From positions 33,427,969-33,491,968 of the forward strand of contig OW028584.1 in assembly GCA_932294295.1 (NCBI GenBank): a stretch of 64,000 nucleotides of DNA, written 5' to 3'. Positions 45,905 through 58,699 of this stretch are shown here, in pieces (positions within the stretch are counted from its first letter, which is position 1; the number at the start of each line of letters is the position of its first letter). A program made the position numbers and the translations under genes. The notes under the pieces were generated by a model. It was not told the DNA's origin. It worked only from the letters and a program-made list of their open reading frames with translations, and ran no database searches. Source of the stretch: Alitta virens. Taxonomy: Eukaryota > Annelida > Polychaeta > Phyllodocida > Nereididae.

Positions 45905-46215
45905 ATTCCACCTTACTATCAAGACTAGTTCACTATTATAAGACCACGTCACTATTAAGACCACCTCACTATTAAGACCACTTTGATATTTTAACCACTT
46001 CACTATTAAGACCATCTCACTATTAAGACCCCCTCGATATTATTACCACTTCACTATTATAAGACCACATCACTATTAAGACCACCTCAATATTATGACC
46101 ACCTTACTATTAAGACCACCTCACTATTAAGACCACCTTGATATTAAGACCACTTCACTATTAAGACCACCTCGATATTAAGACCACCTCACTATTAAGA
46201 CCACTTCAGTGATTC
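45905..46215 (-). repeat. 17-bp motif main array, minus orientation
   Basis: About 16 tandem copies of CTCACTATTAAGACCAC with CGATATT and ACTTCAC variants. Same motif as 44930 but reverse-complemented. Confidence 0.85.
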
Positions 46216-46649
46216 CCAACTTTAGGTGGTCTTAAATGTGGGGTCACAATTAATGAACAGTATTACATACTTCACAAATCAAAAATCATAATTTCGGACC
46301 CAAAAATCGAGGTGCTCTTAATATCAGGTGGTCTTAATTATGAGGATAATATCTTTTTGAGTTAATAAATAAATAAATTAATAATACATTTTCTCTTTGT
46401 ATTAGGCTTGTTTTATTTCTATTGTAGGCCTATATAGCTAGTAACTTTCTTGAATAATTTAAAAGGGTATAAGTTACAAAAAAATATTTATTTACTTGAA
46501 ATATCTTATATTCTTGATTAGAAGCCGGGTCTAAAATAGACGCCGGTCTGATTAAGAGGCCAGAGCTAAAATTACCTAAAGTTATATAACTTATTAAGCT
46601 AAAACTCAAATAAACCCGTTTCATTCATTGGCCGGGGGGGGGGGGATTA

Positions 46650-49110
46650 ATATAAATACTGACTCTAAATTAGAATCCCTGGTTTTATATCAAAATAATA
46701 CGGTAGCTATTTCGTACAGTTTTTCCACATTTAGAAAAGCAGGGAATTTGAGATATGATCTGTTTGTGAAGTAGCAGGACATTATTTACGTGACAGTATG
46801 AACAACACTAAAAAATACAGCAAAACTGCAAAATTCGAGTTTTTGTAGCCATAAGTAGGCCCTATATAGGTAGTCTTAATTCCACATAATTTCTTGATAT
46901 CTAAATATATAATATAAATAAATAATAAAGAGAATTGTAACCAATTTGTACAAAAAAAATTTACATGAATTTATACTAGCTGGCATTTTTTTCTTTTAAT
47001 TAACCGATAGATTCAAGGTTAATAGGACCTTTTAGATTTACCTATTTTTAGTTTCTAATAAAAATTACTATTTATATCTATGGTTAGTATTTGTGATTTA
47101 GACAAAAATCGGACAGATGCTTTGGACCAGATCTGTCCAATACACAATGGAATAATTTTATCAGCCTGCACAGGTTCTGTGAGTCATGCGCAGGTCCTGT
47201 GCCCAGGCTAGTGCAATTTACATTGTGCTGTGGGCTTGACATGATCATAAAATATTCAGGCTGGCTCAGAGGCCCTGCATAATGTGGGATAGTACACATC
47301 AATACTTCTAGAGGATGCTGGTGACATTACATTCTACAACACACATTGGATTTATACCGTCTGTAGCAATTTTACGGTTAGTATATGGTTATTTACCAAA
47401 TTATTTTAATTCATAATCAATGCCATGTGTTTCTTACAGGCAGGTGGTTGTGTGTTATTGACACAGGGGTAAAATAACGCATGCAAAACACAGGAAAGGG
47501 GTTGATATTATGCCCCCATGAATGGGTGAAATTATTTCATGCCCTTTTGCAGTTACATTTCAACAACTACAAATTCGTAGCAATTAACCTATAATACATG
47601 ATACTCACAACAATACATTGTAAATGCTAAAAACAATGGTTCTAAATTATGACATCATAATGCAGACAATCATATTGACACAGGTCCCTAGCAACGGTGC
47701 GGGACATCTTGACAATTAATTATACTACCCGTTAGTCATAGCTATTGAGGAACAATACAGTTAGTCATTTGACAAATAGTCTAATTTCATCTGTCATATT
47801 GCTCTCAGAACATAATATAGAATTGTCACATACAGGCAACTAATAATAGACTCTATAGCAACCATAATTTGTCACGATTGAATATAATATAACACATGTC
47901 ATTTTGTGTCAGCTGATTGCTAGCCTATTACATAATCAAAATCATATTAGAAAAAAAATGCATAGTGGAATCATACCATTACATGTATTTTGTGGAATGT
48001 GGACTGGTCTTTGTGGTGAGGTGGTCTTATTAAAGAGGTATTGCTAAATAGCAAGACTGCTTTTAATACAAATTTTGTCTATTATCTATTGTACGAATAG
48101 TCTTTACTGTATCAATACCAAAATAATTTAGAAATATGCTATAAATTAACTCTTTAAAATAAATATCTCAAAAGTACATTTGATTAATTTTCTAAATGTA
48201 CATTTAATATATTTTTCTTTAAATGTAATGTTATTGTATCTCTATGGCATTTTTGATAGTATACAGCATAGATTCTACATAATTTGGCCTGCATTAAGAA
48301 TAGCATTGTTTACATGACCAAATATTATCAAATTAGCACTAGAGCGATTTATTATCTCTGATAAGATTTTTATTAACATCTGCTTATTTCCTGATGTGAG
48401 AAAAATGAGCAAATATTATGATAAACGACCTATTATTTTTTTGTCATAAATATTATTTATTTATATCACAACTTTTTATCTTCATTTAAATATATAAAAT
48501 TATATTATAAACAAAATAAATATGTTAGTAATATAGAACTAATGAGATATTATAATGATAAATTTTGTTACTCAATTATAAATATTTTTTATTAATTTAA
48601 AGTCTGAATGTTACATATTGTTCGATAAATGTAATATCTAAAACACATTTGAGTTTGTAATATACACATAATAATTCTAAAGGCATTTATAATTATCATA
48701 GCAGAGTTATCAATACTTATCATAGAGCTTATACAAGTTTTATTCAAAGTTTAAAGATACAGCAAACCCGCTTTAAAACTACCTCACTATTAAGTGCACC
48801 TCACCAATAAGACCAGTAGTAAATACGTAAATAATAGACTTTATTCTTTTTATTATTTATTTTTTGTACACAAAATATAGTATTTTTTTTTTCTGGAATG
48901 TCATTTCATATTTTGGGCTATACCAACAGTCTATAAATATACACAGTGTTTATGTATATATATACAGGTGGCACCTATATATCATAAGACATACCCCGAA
49001 GCAGAATGCTGGAATATTCATAAACATCTGTTGTACCTGATTTTTCATTTACACGTACAATTTCCAATGACAATAGGAATTAATAAATGCATAAATGTTT
49101 AATAATTTTC
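46650..49110. other. No gene seen; AT-rich
   Basis: Very AT-rich from about 48050 to 48760. Isolated 17-bp motif copies at 48010-48045 and 48770-48815. No credible exon. Confidence 0.45.
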
Positions 49111-49166
49111 GTTTAAATTAAAAAATGTTTTTTTTTTTACAATATATGAGAGATGGTGTGTACGAG

Positions 49167-49293
49167 ATGGATAGATAGACAGATAGATAGATAGATAGAT
49201 AGACAGATAGACAGATAGACAGATAGATATATAGATAGATAGATATAAGATGTAAGGTCAAAGATATATAGATAGAAAGATAGACAGACAGAC

Positions 49294-49328
<35 letters not shown>

Positions 49329-49358
49329 CAGATAGATAGATAGATAGATAGATAGATG

Positions 49359-49396
<38 letters not shown>

Positions 49397-49495
49397 CAGA
49401 TAGATAGACAGATAGTTAGATAGATAGACATAGTTAGATAGATAGACAGATAGATAGATAGACAGATAGATAGATAGATAGAAAGATAGTATTTT
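49167..49495 (+). repeat. GATA/GACA microsatellite
   Basis: GATA with GACA interruptions. Confidence 0.95.
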
Positions 49496-49876
49496 CATAG
49501 ATATATAGAGTACTTTCAATTTGCTTTCATCACAAATGTTCTAGCCTGCATGCAGTTTTCCCTGCAATGTTTGTATATCTCAGAAGCCAGCAAACAAACT
49601 ACTCTGTATATATACAGTCAAGATCAATGTATATTTTGTGCCCGTTTACAGATACTTCACACTTGAGCTAACTGTGGGGGACCTAAGATAACTGAGCCTC
49701 CTTTTTTTTTTTTAACAAGATGCTATCAAGAGTACTTGACAGTTTTTTTCATTTCTTCTAGTTTTTCTATTTACATGTATAAGTAAATGTTTTGACTGTT
49801 TTTTCACTTGTAGAATTTTTGACTACTTCAACGCTTGCAATCATAACAATGAGTTATTTAAACAGACATCTGGAAT

Positions 49877-50168
49877 TATCCTATTCTGTCCTATCCAATC
49901 CTATCCTATCCTGTCCCTATCCTAATCTATCCTATCCTATCCTGTCCTATCCTATCCTATCCTATCCTATCCTATCCTAATTATCCTGCCCTATACTATC
50001 CTATCCAAACCTGTCCCTATCCTATCCATCCAATCCTATCCAATCCTATCCTATCCAATCCTATCATATCATATCTTATCATATCCTGTCCCTATCCTAT
50101 CCTATACCATCCTACCCTATCCTATCCTACCCTATCCTATCCTACCCTATCCTACCCTATCCTATCCC
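49877..50168 (+). repeat. CCTAT pentanucleotide array
   Basis: About 290 bp of TATCC/CCTAT repeats with CCAAT and CCTGT variants. Confidence 0.93.
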
Positions 50169-50207
50169 ATATAATGATTACAGATTGACGATTATATGGT
50201 GATCTAA

Positions 50208-50258
50208 ACACTATTCTATTCTATTCTATTCTATTCTATGCTATTCTATTCTATTTTT
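50208..50258 (+). repeat. CTATT pentanucleotide array
   Basis: TTCTATTCTATTCTATTCTA pattern immediately after the CCTAT array. Confidence 0.9.
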
Positions 50259-50737
50259 ATTTCATCTAGTACTATATATCTGTTATGTCTATTCTATTCT
50301 GGTTTTAAATCTCAACATTTCATTCTAAGATATCAACTTGACCTTTCTTCTTTCCTGAAAGCTTCTCATACTTTTTTTTGCTCTTTTTTTGCTGTTTTCA
50401 TTCATGTTTCAAGCTATTATATAAGGTAGCCTGCCATGTTTGACCTTAAGTCAGTCAACAAATAATGCTTGGGTGAGTTTAGAAAGCCCCCCAAGATTTC
50501 TAAAGCAATAAAGGTTTATTGTATGAGAATGAACTCTTCTCACGGAGAGTCAAGTTTGGGCATTCTATTGTCCTGATTGTTTGCGTCAACTTGCGTGTGA
50601 TGACGTCACAAAAGAATACAATTGACGTGTGAAATTCTAAGGAGATTTTGATCATCACGCTATGCCAGAAAATTGCAATGCAATATCTGGTAATAAACAT
50701 AGTTTGAATAATTCAGTTATCATTTTTAACAAAAAGA

Positions 50738-50993
50738 CAGACAGACAGATAGATAGATAGATAGATAGATAGGTAGATAGACAGATAGGTAGGTAGATAG
50801 ATAGATAGACAGATAGACGGATAGATAGATAGATAGATAGATAGACAGATAGACAGATAGATAGATAGATAGGTAGATAGAGATAGACAGATAGGTAGGT
50901 AGATAGATAGATAGACGGATAGATAGATAGATAGATAGACAGATAGACAGATAGATAGATAGGTAGGTAGATAGAGATAGACAGATAGGTAGG

Positions 50994-51024
<31 letters not shown>

Positions 51025-51062
51025 GTGGATAGATAGTTGTGGATAGATAGATAGATGGATTT
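50738..51062 (+). repeat. GATA/GGTA/GACA microsatellite
   Basis: GATA repeats with GGTAGGTA and GACA patches. A block of about 105 bp (GAGATAGACAGATAGGTAGG context) recurs within it, suggesting a higher-order duplication. Confidence 0.93.
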
Positions 51063-52089
51063 ATAGATCTTCCAGACATGTTATGCAATTTGTTATTGTT
51101 CAATTAAAGGTTGGCAGTCTAATTGGCAATCGATATTTCTTAAGGGTAATATGAAGTTCTAAATATTTATTAAATTGAATATCTATCATTTAGTATTATT
51201 AAGTTGAATAGAATAGAACAGCCATGTGGTTTCTATAATCCACAGTAGGATTTAAAGACAGGTGTGTGATTTATATTATTTAATGCTATCAGTTGTCTTA
51301 ATAGTAAGGTAAAATAAATGTATAATAACAGGAAATGCAATTATGTCTAAAATCGAGCTGTCTTAATAGTTAGGTGATCTTAAATTGGGGACCTATGGAT
51401 CTATTTAGGCTACTTAACAATATTTCTAAATTGTAGGCCATATAAATTGTTAACCCTTTGTATATCAATTCTAATGTCCTTGACTTTTGATAAATATGAC
51501 AATAAGCGGGTACATATTACAGGTACAATAACCAAACTAGCTGACCTGAGAGGGTAGGAAACTAGGGTCATACCCCCCTCACAGGGGTAAATATGTAGTG
51601 GGGGGGGGCTGTTTTCAAACAGCTGGGGTAAAACCTGGTATTTCAGAAATCTCAGGTAAATCCTCACATAGCTTACTCAGCATGTAAACTGACTCTTAAA
51701 CTCAGGTAAATAAACATGGGAGTTCTTCATTGAAAACTGACAACAATTTACAAATCTCTAACAGAAGTGCTAGTTAACAGTAAGTTTGTACTTTTGTCGT
51801 TTTATTAAAATGTTATAAAATGTATGAAAACAAAATAAATGAAATATTTTTGAAAGAAGATAAACTACAATTCATTTTGATATTAGAATATGACAATTTA
51901 TGTGAAAACAAAAATGACATTTTCAGTATTTTCCGAATAACATCTCTCAGACATATACTAAGACAAGCACTTAAGATATATAAATATATTAATATTTTTT
52001 AATATTCAAATTATAATATGTATAATGAATTGATTAATATTATGTATTAAACTTTCTACATATGAGTTACCTACCTAAAAGGAAATTGA

Positions 52090-52240
52090 ATAGATAGCTA
52101 GGTAGCTAGCTAGATCGCTAGCTGGATAGATAGATAGATAGGTGGATATATGGATAGATGGATAGAAGATAGATAGCTAGATAGATAGCTAGAGAGCTAG
52201 ATAGATAGATAGCTAGATAGATAGATAGATAGATAGATGG

Positions 52241-52271
<31 letters not shown>

Positions 52272-52336
52272 AATAGATAGATAGATAGATAGATGGATAG
52301 ATAGATAGATAGATAAATAGCTAGATTGATAGATTC
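52090..52336 (+). repeat. GATA/GCTA microsatellite
   Basis: GATA repeats with GCTA interruptions. Confidence 0.93.
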
Positions 52337-52534
52337 CCTTCAAAACTGTGGTTTTATGTAATTTCCTCTCTTGAAATATTTCTTTTATCGAGTGATAATC
52401 TGACCGCTCTTGTGCTGTTTACAATTGATTGTGTTTACAGATATCTCGAGAAAAGAAACTGGAGTGCCTCATAATGCGATAAAAGATTATTGGGACTCTT
52501 TACTATAAGTAGGAAATAAATACCTTTGAGTATG

Positions 52535-52790
52535 ATTTCGCCATTAAGACCACAAATGATGTAGGTGGTCTTAATGGGGAGGTGGTCTTAATAATGAGGT
52601 GGCCATGATAATGAGGCAGTCATAATGGGGTGGTGTTAATAGTGAGGTGGTCTTATTAGTGAGGTGATTTTAATAGTGAGGTGGTCTTGTAAGCTAGAGC
52701 TATACATCATATATATATAGAACCCCACCATAAAGATTACCTCATTATTAAGACCACCCTAATAATAAGACCACCTCACTATTATTGTGG
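52535..52790. repeat. 17-bp motif array, both orientations
   Basis: GAGGTGGTCTTAATAATGAG-type copies (52560-52690) followed, after about 45 bp, by inverse copies TAAGACCACC (52740-52785), so the two halves can pair. Confidence 0.8.
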
Positions 52791-53384
52791 TATCAAATAT
52801 CATGCATATTAAGCATATCTGTCATGTTGTTTATTTCTGGCCTATGAAAGTGAATATTTTATGGTTTTCATAAAAGACAGAATTGGGTCAAAATTCCTTA
52901 CTCCGACAGCAAAATGGCAGCTAGTATAATAGCTTTATAAATAGAATCCTACATGCTAGGACAAAAAGCATGTTATACACATGTGTGCATGTGAATTTCC
53001 CATGCACTTGTGTAACTGTTGTGTCACACTCTTGTCACTTTTGTTAAATGTTTTCTTTTTTCGTGTAAATGTTTTTTTGATCTTTGGCCAAAAAACTTGC
53101 TCTTTAAAGGATTTTCTCATGACTCACAAATACAAAAAAAAAACATTCTACTGTTAATTTACTTGGAAATTAGTCTCAGAAACTTCACAAAAATTACTGT
53201 TAAAAAATAAAAGACTACTACATGTAAGTCATAATTAACATTAATATTTATTAAAATATTATCATGAAATTAATATCACTTAAAATCAAAACTACAAAAT
53301 AATGATATAAGTGGTCTAGTGCTTTTACAAGAGCTGGGGAGCTATTATGATATTTTAGGTTAGAAAGCAGATAAATTAGTAGTG

Positions 53385-53480
53385 CCTTGTACTTATTGTC
53401 TATACTGGGACAAGTAAAAGACCCCACCCATGGCAGCCTTATCTCATTATTACGTCTGCCTCTTGTACTAACGATATACT
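53385..53480 (+). repeat. SINE-like fragment
   Basis: GCCTTGTACTTATTGTCTAT, GGACAAGTAAAAGACCCCA and CTCATTATTACGTCTGCCTC relate to 60610-60740 and, inverted, 55150-55260. Confidence 0.55.
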
Positions 53481-54189
53481 ATAGGCATTAGGTTTATACA
53501 CATTCTTCTATTCAAAACTATTTACATTCCTTAAAAAAATTATATATTCAGAACTATTTTCAGTCTTTGAGGAAAAAATAACATTCCATTCTACAGTTTT
53601 CCGTATCAAAACTATAATTTTTAGTATATATTTATTTTGGCAGTTTCTTGGTTATTTTCTAATATTATTTACAAAACTTCCACTATGGAGTAGACTTTCA
53701 ATATTTTGTGAATCCTATCTTTTAGAAACCATTGCCAAGAAATCAGTGTTGCTAAATTGACATGCAATGGAGTCATGACTGAATTGCTTTTACTATGGCA
53801 TGACTTGAATTACCGTATAATCCCGAATACAATCCTGAATAGTTCTATAGCATTTTTCATCCGTATTAAACATGTATATTCTATAGCCAGTGAGAATGCT
53901 TCATTGTTATCCAGCATGGATGTTCCGTTTCTTAAAATATGGTCGACTCTAGACAGCTATAACTGGCTAAAGCCAGCTGCTTCTGTCTACTCCTAGCTTA
54001 TAGTCGGCTTACACCTAAAAACCCATTAAACGTTGGTAAATGTATTTAATTTATCTGATATGGTGCTGCATGTACTTTTAGATCCAGATTTGAGTAGCCA
54101 GCTATAGCCAGACAATTCTGGTTAGTGGCAGGTAGCATCATATAGCAGAAGTTCTCTAGCTTTAAATGACAGGTACTTTTTAATGAAAC

Positions 54190-54330
54190 TAATGTATGTT
54201 GTACAACAACGAGTTTATTGGACAGCACCTTAGTATGTTGGCTGCAGTGTTTGTTGGATGGCTGCAGTGTATGTTGGATGGCTGCAGTGTATGTTGGATA
54301 GCTGCCGTGTATGTTCAAACTATGTTGTAC
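54190..54330 (+). repeat. 20-bp repeat (ATGTTGGATGGCTGCAGTGT), copy 1
   Basis: Four to five copies after ATGTATGTTGTACAACAACG. A larger array of the same unit is at 56395-56770. Confidence 0.85.
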
Positions 54331-54654
54331 AATGTGTTGGACTCCTCACCATTCAATATTGTTATGTTTTTCAAAGGTCATATTTGACCAGGCCTCAATT
54401 CGAGTACTGCTTGTTAAATTTATTCTAGACCCTGTCTGTAACCGGAATAATACGGTAATTTTCCTATGGGAAAAGTGGCCTCCCAGCAAACTCTGGTCTC
54501 ATTTATAATTCAAGAGTTCACTGGCATCTGAAACAAATGCCGTATTCAGTGAGAAATGATACCCCACTGGGGGTTATGTTATGTAAGAGATTTAAGGGCA
54601 TTGCAGAGAATGTATGGGCACAAATAACAAACTCAGAAACATTTAGAGGGCATT

Positions 54655-54885
54655 GTGGCCTAATGGATAGAGCACTGGCACTCAGGATGTTGGTTTGAAT
54701 CCCACTCCAGCTCTCAACCGTCATCCCAAATTCTGCTGCCAAACCAAACTCTGATACCAAAACTGATGCCATACTCTGATGCCAAGATAGCCCAAGATAC
54801 CAACTGATTCCATACTCAATGCCAAGCGCCGGTGAGCAGAATTCAACTCTGAAACAAGCGCTATACAAATACACACACACACATT
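54655..54885 (+). repeat. tRNA-derived SINE with ACAC tail
   Basis: GTGGCCTAATGGATAGAGCA (A box) and TTGGTTTGAATCCCACTCC (B box), a body with repeated CTGATACCAAAACTGATGCC words, and an end AAGCGCTATACAAATAC running into an AC repeat. Confidence 0.7.
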
Positions 54886-55015
54886 ATTATATTCGATTTT
54901 TGATATTAAGGCCACATACACACACACATTATTATAATAGATTTTTGATATTAAGGCCAAATACACACACATTATTATAATAGATTTTTGATATTAAGGC
55001 CAAATACACACACAT
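54876..55015 (+). repeat. Tandem repeat of about 60 bp following the SINE tail
   Basis: Three copies of ACACACACATTATTATA then ATTTTTGATATTAAGGCCA. The SINE tail seems to have been amplified. Confidence 0.8.
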
Positions 55016-55139
55016 GAAGGCCATTATTGGTGCCAAATATTACTTAATCTGTCTTAATGGTGAGGAACTTGAGGAGATCTTAGATTATGAACTCAATTAT
55101 TAGTTGTATCAATGCTACTGGTCTGAAGCTTAGTTAGCC

Positions 55140-55265
55140 TGCTGCAGACGTAATGATGAGAAGATAAGGCTACTTGGAGTCCACACCATGTGATACATTA
55201 ATAACCCAATGGGTGGGGTCTTTTATTTACCTCAGCATAGACACCGAGTACAAGGCACCACCAAT
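55140..55265 (-). repeat. SINE-like fragment, minus orientation
   Basis: The minus strand reads GTGCCTTGTACTCGGTGTC, TATGCTGAGGTAAATAAAAG and ACCCCACCCATTGGG, matching 31990-32070 and 53385-53480. Confidence 0.55.
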
Positions 55266-55834
55266 CTAATTAATATAGTAATCCAACACAAACCATGAAA
55301 TGCAAGTTAGATAATGATCATGCAATTATGAGAAAGTCTAGGCAAAATTGAAGATTGTAGAAAACAGGCTACACACACATGGTACCAAGTCAAAACATAC
55401 ATAGCTATTATTCAAGTGATTAAGTGACATAGAACATCTGTGATGTATTAAAAGAGACGTCACAGTAGTAATTTGCATAATTTACTCCCTTCTCAATCAA
55501 AACATGGTGTTATATACCTTCAGGCTACCAAATGACCTTTGACATTTGACCTGGTAATTATCTGGGTCATTGTCTGCAGTTGAAAATTTCAATAACTGTT
55601 CTGGGTTGGATTCAGTTTTGTTTTTCTTTTTTAAAGTGCAGTCTCATTTAGAAGAATGCACTGTCTGTCAAATTTGCGATTTTGTAAGACTCAATCAAAT
55701 AGTTAATAAATAACCTTTATTTATCAAGGCACACTAAATTTGTTGATCTAATGATTTTATCAGACATTAATTACTAAAAAATAAATTATACATTGAGAGA
55801 AAATCCAGACCAAAACATTAGAAACACAATGGAA

Positions 55835-56065
55835 AGTACATCATCACCATTGTTTAGTTTTGTGACGTCATCACTGGGTTTGTTTACATATTGAGTTTTT
55901 GATGGCATGAAAAACTAATATTTATACTATTTATTGTAAATTAAAACTAAGTTGTTGACCAAAAATGGGCATGTAATGGTAAAATATATCATGAAACAAG
56001 AAGGCAGCATTGATTTATATCATTACTTTCATGTGCAAATTTGACAGACAGTGCACCTTCAATCA
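55835..56065 (+). repeat. Dispersed repeat, copy B
   Basis: Same block as 1-240, including GACGTCATCACTGGGTTTGT and TTTGACAGACAGTGCACCTT. Confidence 0.75.
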
Positions 56066-56394
56066 AGACAATATGGTATGTGTTGAGATATTGCTAAACC
56101 TCATTTTTATGAAAACTTGGGGTGTTATATATTGATAAACAACAGCTGTAAAAAGATTAATAGTGTGCACACGTTTTCCTTATTCTATTTTTTTATATAT
56201 TTTTTTAATGAAAACCATCTGTCATTGATTTAACTACAGTTTTTTTTCCCGAAAACACGCCTGGGTAACTTAATAGAGTCAAGATTCAAGATTTATTGAC
56301 CTTTGTCCCTAGCTGTCATCAATACAAAATATTAAGTGTTTATTTGACATTATATTCTCCACTCAGCTACTGTGAACCAATGAGAATGCATGAT

Positions 56395-56770
56395 TGTCAT
56401 CCAACATGGATGTATGTTGTACAGCAGCAGAGTTTATTGGACAGCTATATTGTATTGGATGACTGCAGTGTATGTTGGATGGCAGCAGTGTATGTTGGAT
56501 GGCTGCAGTGTATGTTGGATGGCTGCAGTGTGTTGTTCAATGTGGAGAGTATATATTGGACAACTGCAGTGTATGTTTGATTGCTGCAGTGTATGTTGGA
56601 TGGCTACAGTGTGTGTTGTTCAATGTGGAGAGTATATATTGGACAACTGCAGTGTATGTTGGATGGCTGCAGTGTATGTTGGATGGCTGCAGTGTTTGTT
56701 GTACAATGAGGAGAGTATATATTGGACAACTGCAGTGTATGTTGGATGGCTGCAGTGATCATATTGGATT
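56395..56770 (+). repeat. 20-bp repeat (ATGTTGGATGGCTGCAGTGT), larger array with higher-order unit
   Basis: Runs of the 20-mer alternate with TTGTTCAATGTGGAGAGTAT plus ATATTGGACAACTGCAGTGT, giving a higher-order period of about 100 bp. The three open frames over it are by-products. Confidence 0.88.
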
Positions 56771-56999
56771 GATGCACTTTATGTCATACGTTGTGGAGAA
56801 TATAATCATTATTAAGCAATGACGGATCGTGTGTCGTCCAACATAAGAGTTTGTTGGATTCTGAAAAATGTTTCCTCATCTGACAAGAATGTTGGAGTCC
56901 TCACCATCCACTATTGTTGCATACAATGTAAACATTCATTCATATTGATTAAAAGTGTCTGCGCAGAGTGTAATTATGTTCATTCAATATGACATCCAT

Positions 57000-58200
57000 T
57001 CAAATTTCATGTTTATGAATACTAATCACACAATTATTCATGTTTTATGTGATATTTCAACACCCATTCACCATGTCAATATTGAGATTAAATGATTACT
57101 TTTCAAATACATTGTATAAAACGTCAATATAAACGTCAATATACTATAAGCTATGGAAAGCTTATTTGAACATAAATTAAATAAGGATTTAAATATCACT
57201 TTACTACGTTTGTAATCCAAAGTGTTATTTGGGAATTTAAATATATAGTTTATTTAACACAATAATGATGAACTTAAGTTTTGCTTTATAATGCTATTAA
57301 TTAAGTTATAACATAAGGGAAGATTAAAGTTAAATTTAAATTAGACAGTTTCATCATAATGTTCTAGAGATTCCATAATAATGTTTCGAAATTATTCAAA
57401 ATGTTGTGTTGGTCCTTTGTCTGATCGACACATTGATGAATAAAATTTATGAAGGGGAGTTAGGAGAAGAGTTAGGAGACCGTTATTATACTGAACATTT
57501 AAAGCTTTTGAACTATTTATTCCAAAATATTGATTGATGCACAATAAGGATAGCCATTACTGAAAAGTGAAAGGTTAATCTATACATTATTTAATACAAT
57601 TTTACAAAATATCTGAATGCAGAATTTATCTTCAGACATAAACATATAGCATGGATGTAGCTAGTTGTGTTCTATCGCGTTCCCTCTTGGGATTCTTCTG
57701 TTCTCCTCTTTCATTTCCCTGTATGGGATTCTTATTTTTTCTTTACCTCTTGGTATAACCACATCAAAAATTAAATTATGAACAGAAACTTAATCATACT
57801 ATTCACACAACTTAAATTGTATCCATGCAGTCCATGTACATTTACTCAAGGTATTCTTACCATCTATTCCACTATATCAACTTTGCAATATAATATGTGA
57901 ATTTCATTTTACCAATCTGAAAATACTGCAAAGTATGTGAATTTCATTTAACTGAATATCGTTTTCATGAAGACATCTACATCACCTGTGTGTCTAACAC
58001 AAGCGCATTGACAAAGGATATTAAATAGTAGCATCAAGGTGTGATGGAATTGGTGAGAGTTCTCAGGAAACGATGGGGGGGCATCTCAGTAGTGATATAT
58101 CAAATATCTTAGAGATGTCCCCCCATATTACATGTATCATCTTTTATTTCATTCTTATTTTTCTTATATGTTACATTGCATCAATGATTGATATGCGTAA
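57000..58200. other. No gene seen; AT-rich
   Basis: AT-rich sequence without credible exons. A G-run with an inverse ACATCTCTAAGATATTTGAT-type pairing occurs near 58070-58125. Confidence 0.4.
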
Positions 58201-58234
58201 TATAAAATAAATATGTTCTGTGTTCTGACTGCCT

Positions 58235-58315
58235 AGGCTGTGATTCGAACCCAGGAACCTAAATTGAGCTAGCAAAAGCCTTAACCACTAGGCCTCTCAT
58301 GTTTCCAAGGGTTTC
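58235..58315 (-). repeat. tRNA-like SINE head
   Basis: The minus strand reads AGGCCTAGTGGTTAAGGC (A box) and CCTGGGTTCGAATCACAGCC (B box) with a long variable region as in Ser/Leu tRNAs. The flanks do not form a clean acceptor stem, so a SINE head is more likely than a working tRNA. Confidence 0.5.
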
Positions 58316-58399
58316 CCCATATAAAGGGTAATACTTTTTATTTATTTTTATTGTATTATTTACCAAATGATTCTAATTGTGACTTTCTTTTCATTTCAG

Positions 58400-58625
58400 A
58401 GTAAACCTCATTAGGATCACCTCATTAGGGAACTCCTAAGGAGGTGGAAACAGCAAAATCCAAAAATACTGAGGTTTTCACCTCAGTAGGAGCTGATTTA
58501 TCGCACGGAATTAGTTTTTGTGTGGTAAAACACAGCAAGTAGGAGTTTCACCTCACAAGGATTACCTCAAAGGGATCACTCACCTCAAAAGGAGGAGAAT
58601 TACCTCACAAGGAGGGATTGAAGCT
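58400..58625 (+). repeat. Degenerate ACCTCA..AGGA repeat
   Basis: Recurring words ACCTCATTAGGA, CACCTCAGTAGGAG, CACCTCACAAGGA, CCTCAAAAGGAGG at irregular spacing of about 20-25 bp. Short inverse pairs (TCCTA/TAGGA) occur within. Confidence 0.6.
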
Positions 58626-58699
58626 GATTGGTTCGTACTGAACTTAGTCCTGCCTTATGGCATCGCAACCCGAGGTAGACGGGGAAAGCAAAGTTTTGG

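Noticed and set aside
49800..50260. CRISPR-like or telomeric nature of the CCTAT/CTATT arrays
   Set aside because: Simple pentanucleotides without spacers, not TTAGGG, and embedded among other microsatellites of an animal genome.
56296..56822. Three overlapping frames rich in Cys/Trp (CMLDGCSV type)
   Set aside because: By-products of the 20-bp minisatellite.
58235..58315. Minus-strand tRNA-Ser/Leu-like sequence as a functional tRNA
   Set aside because: Promoter boxes are good but stem pairing is poor by eye; tRNAscan would be decisive.
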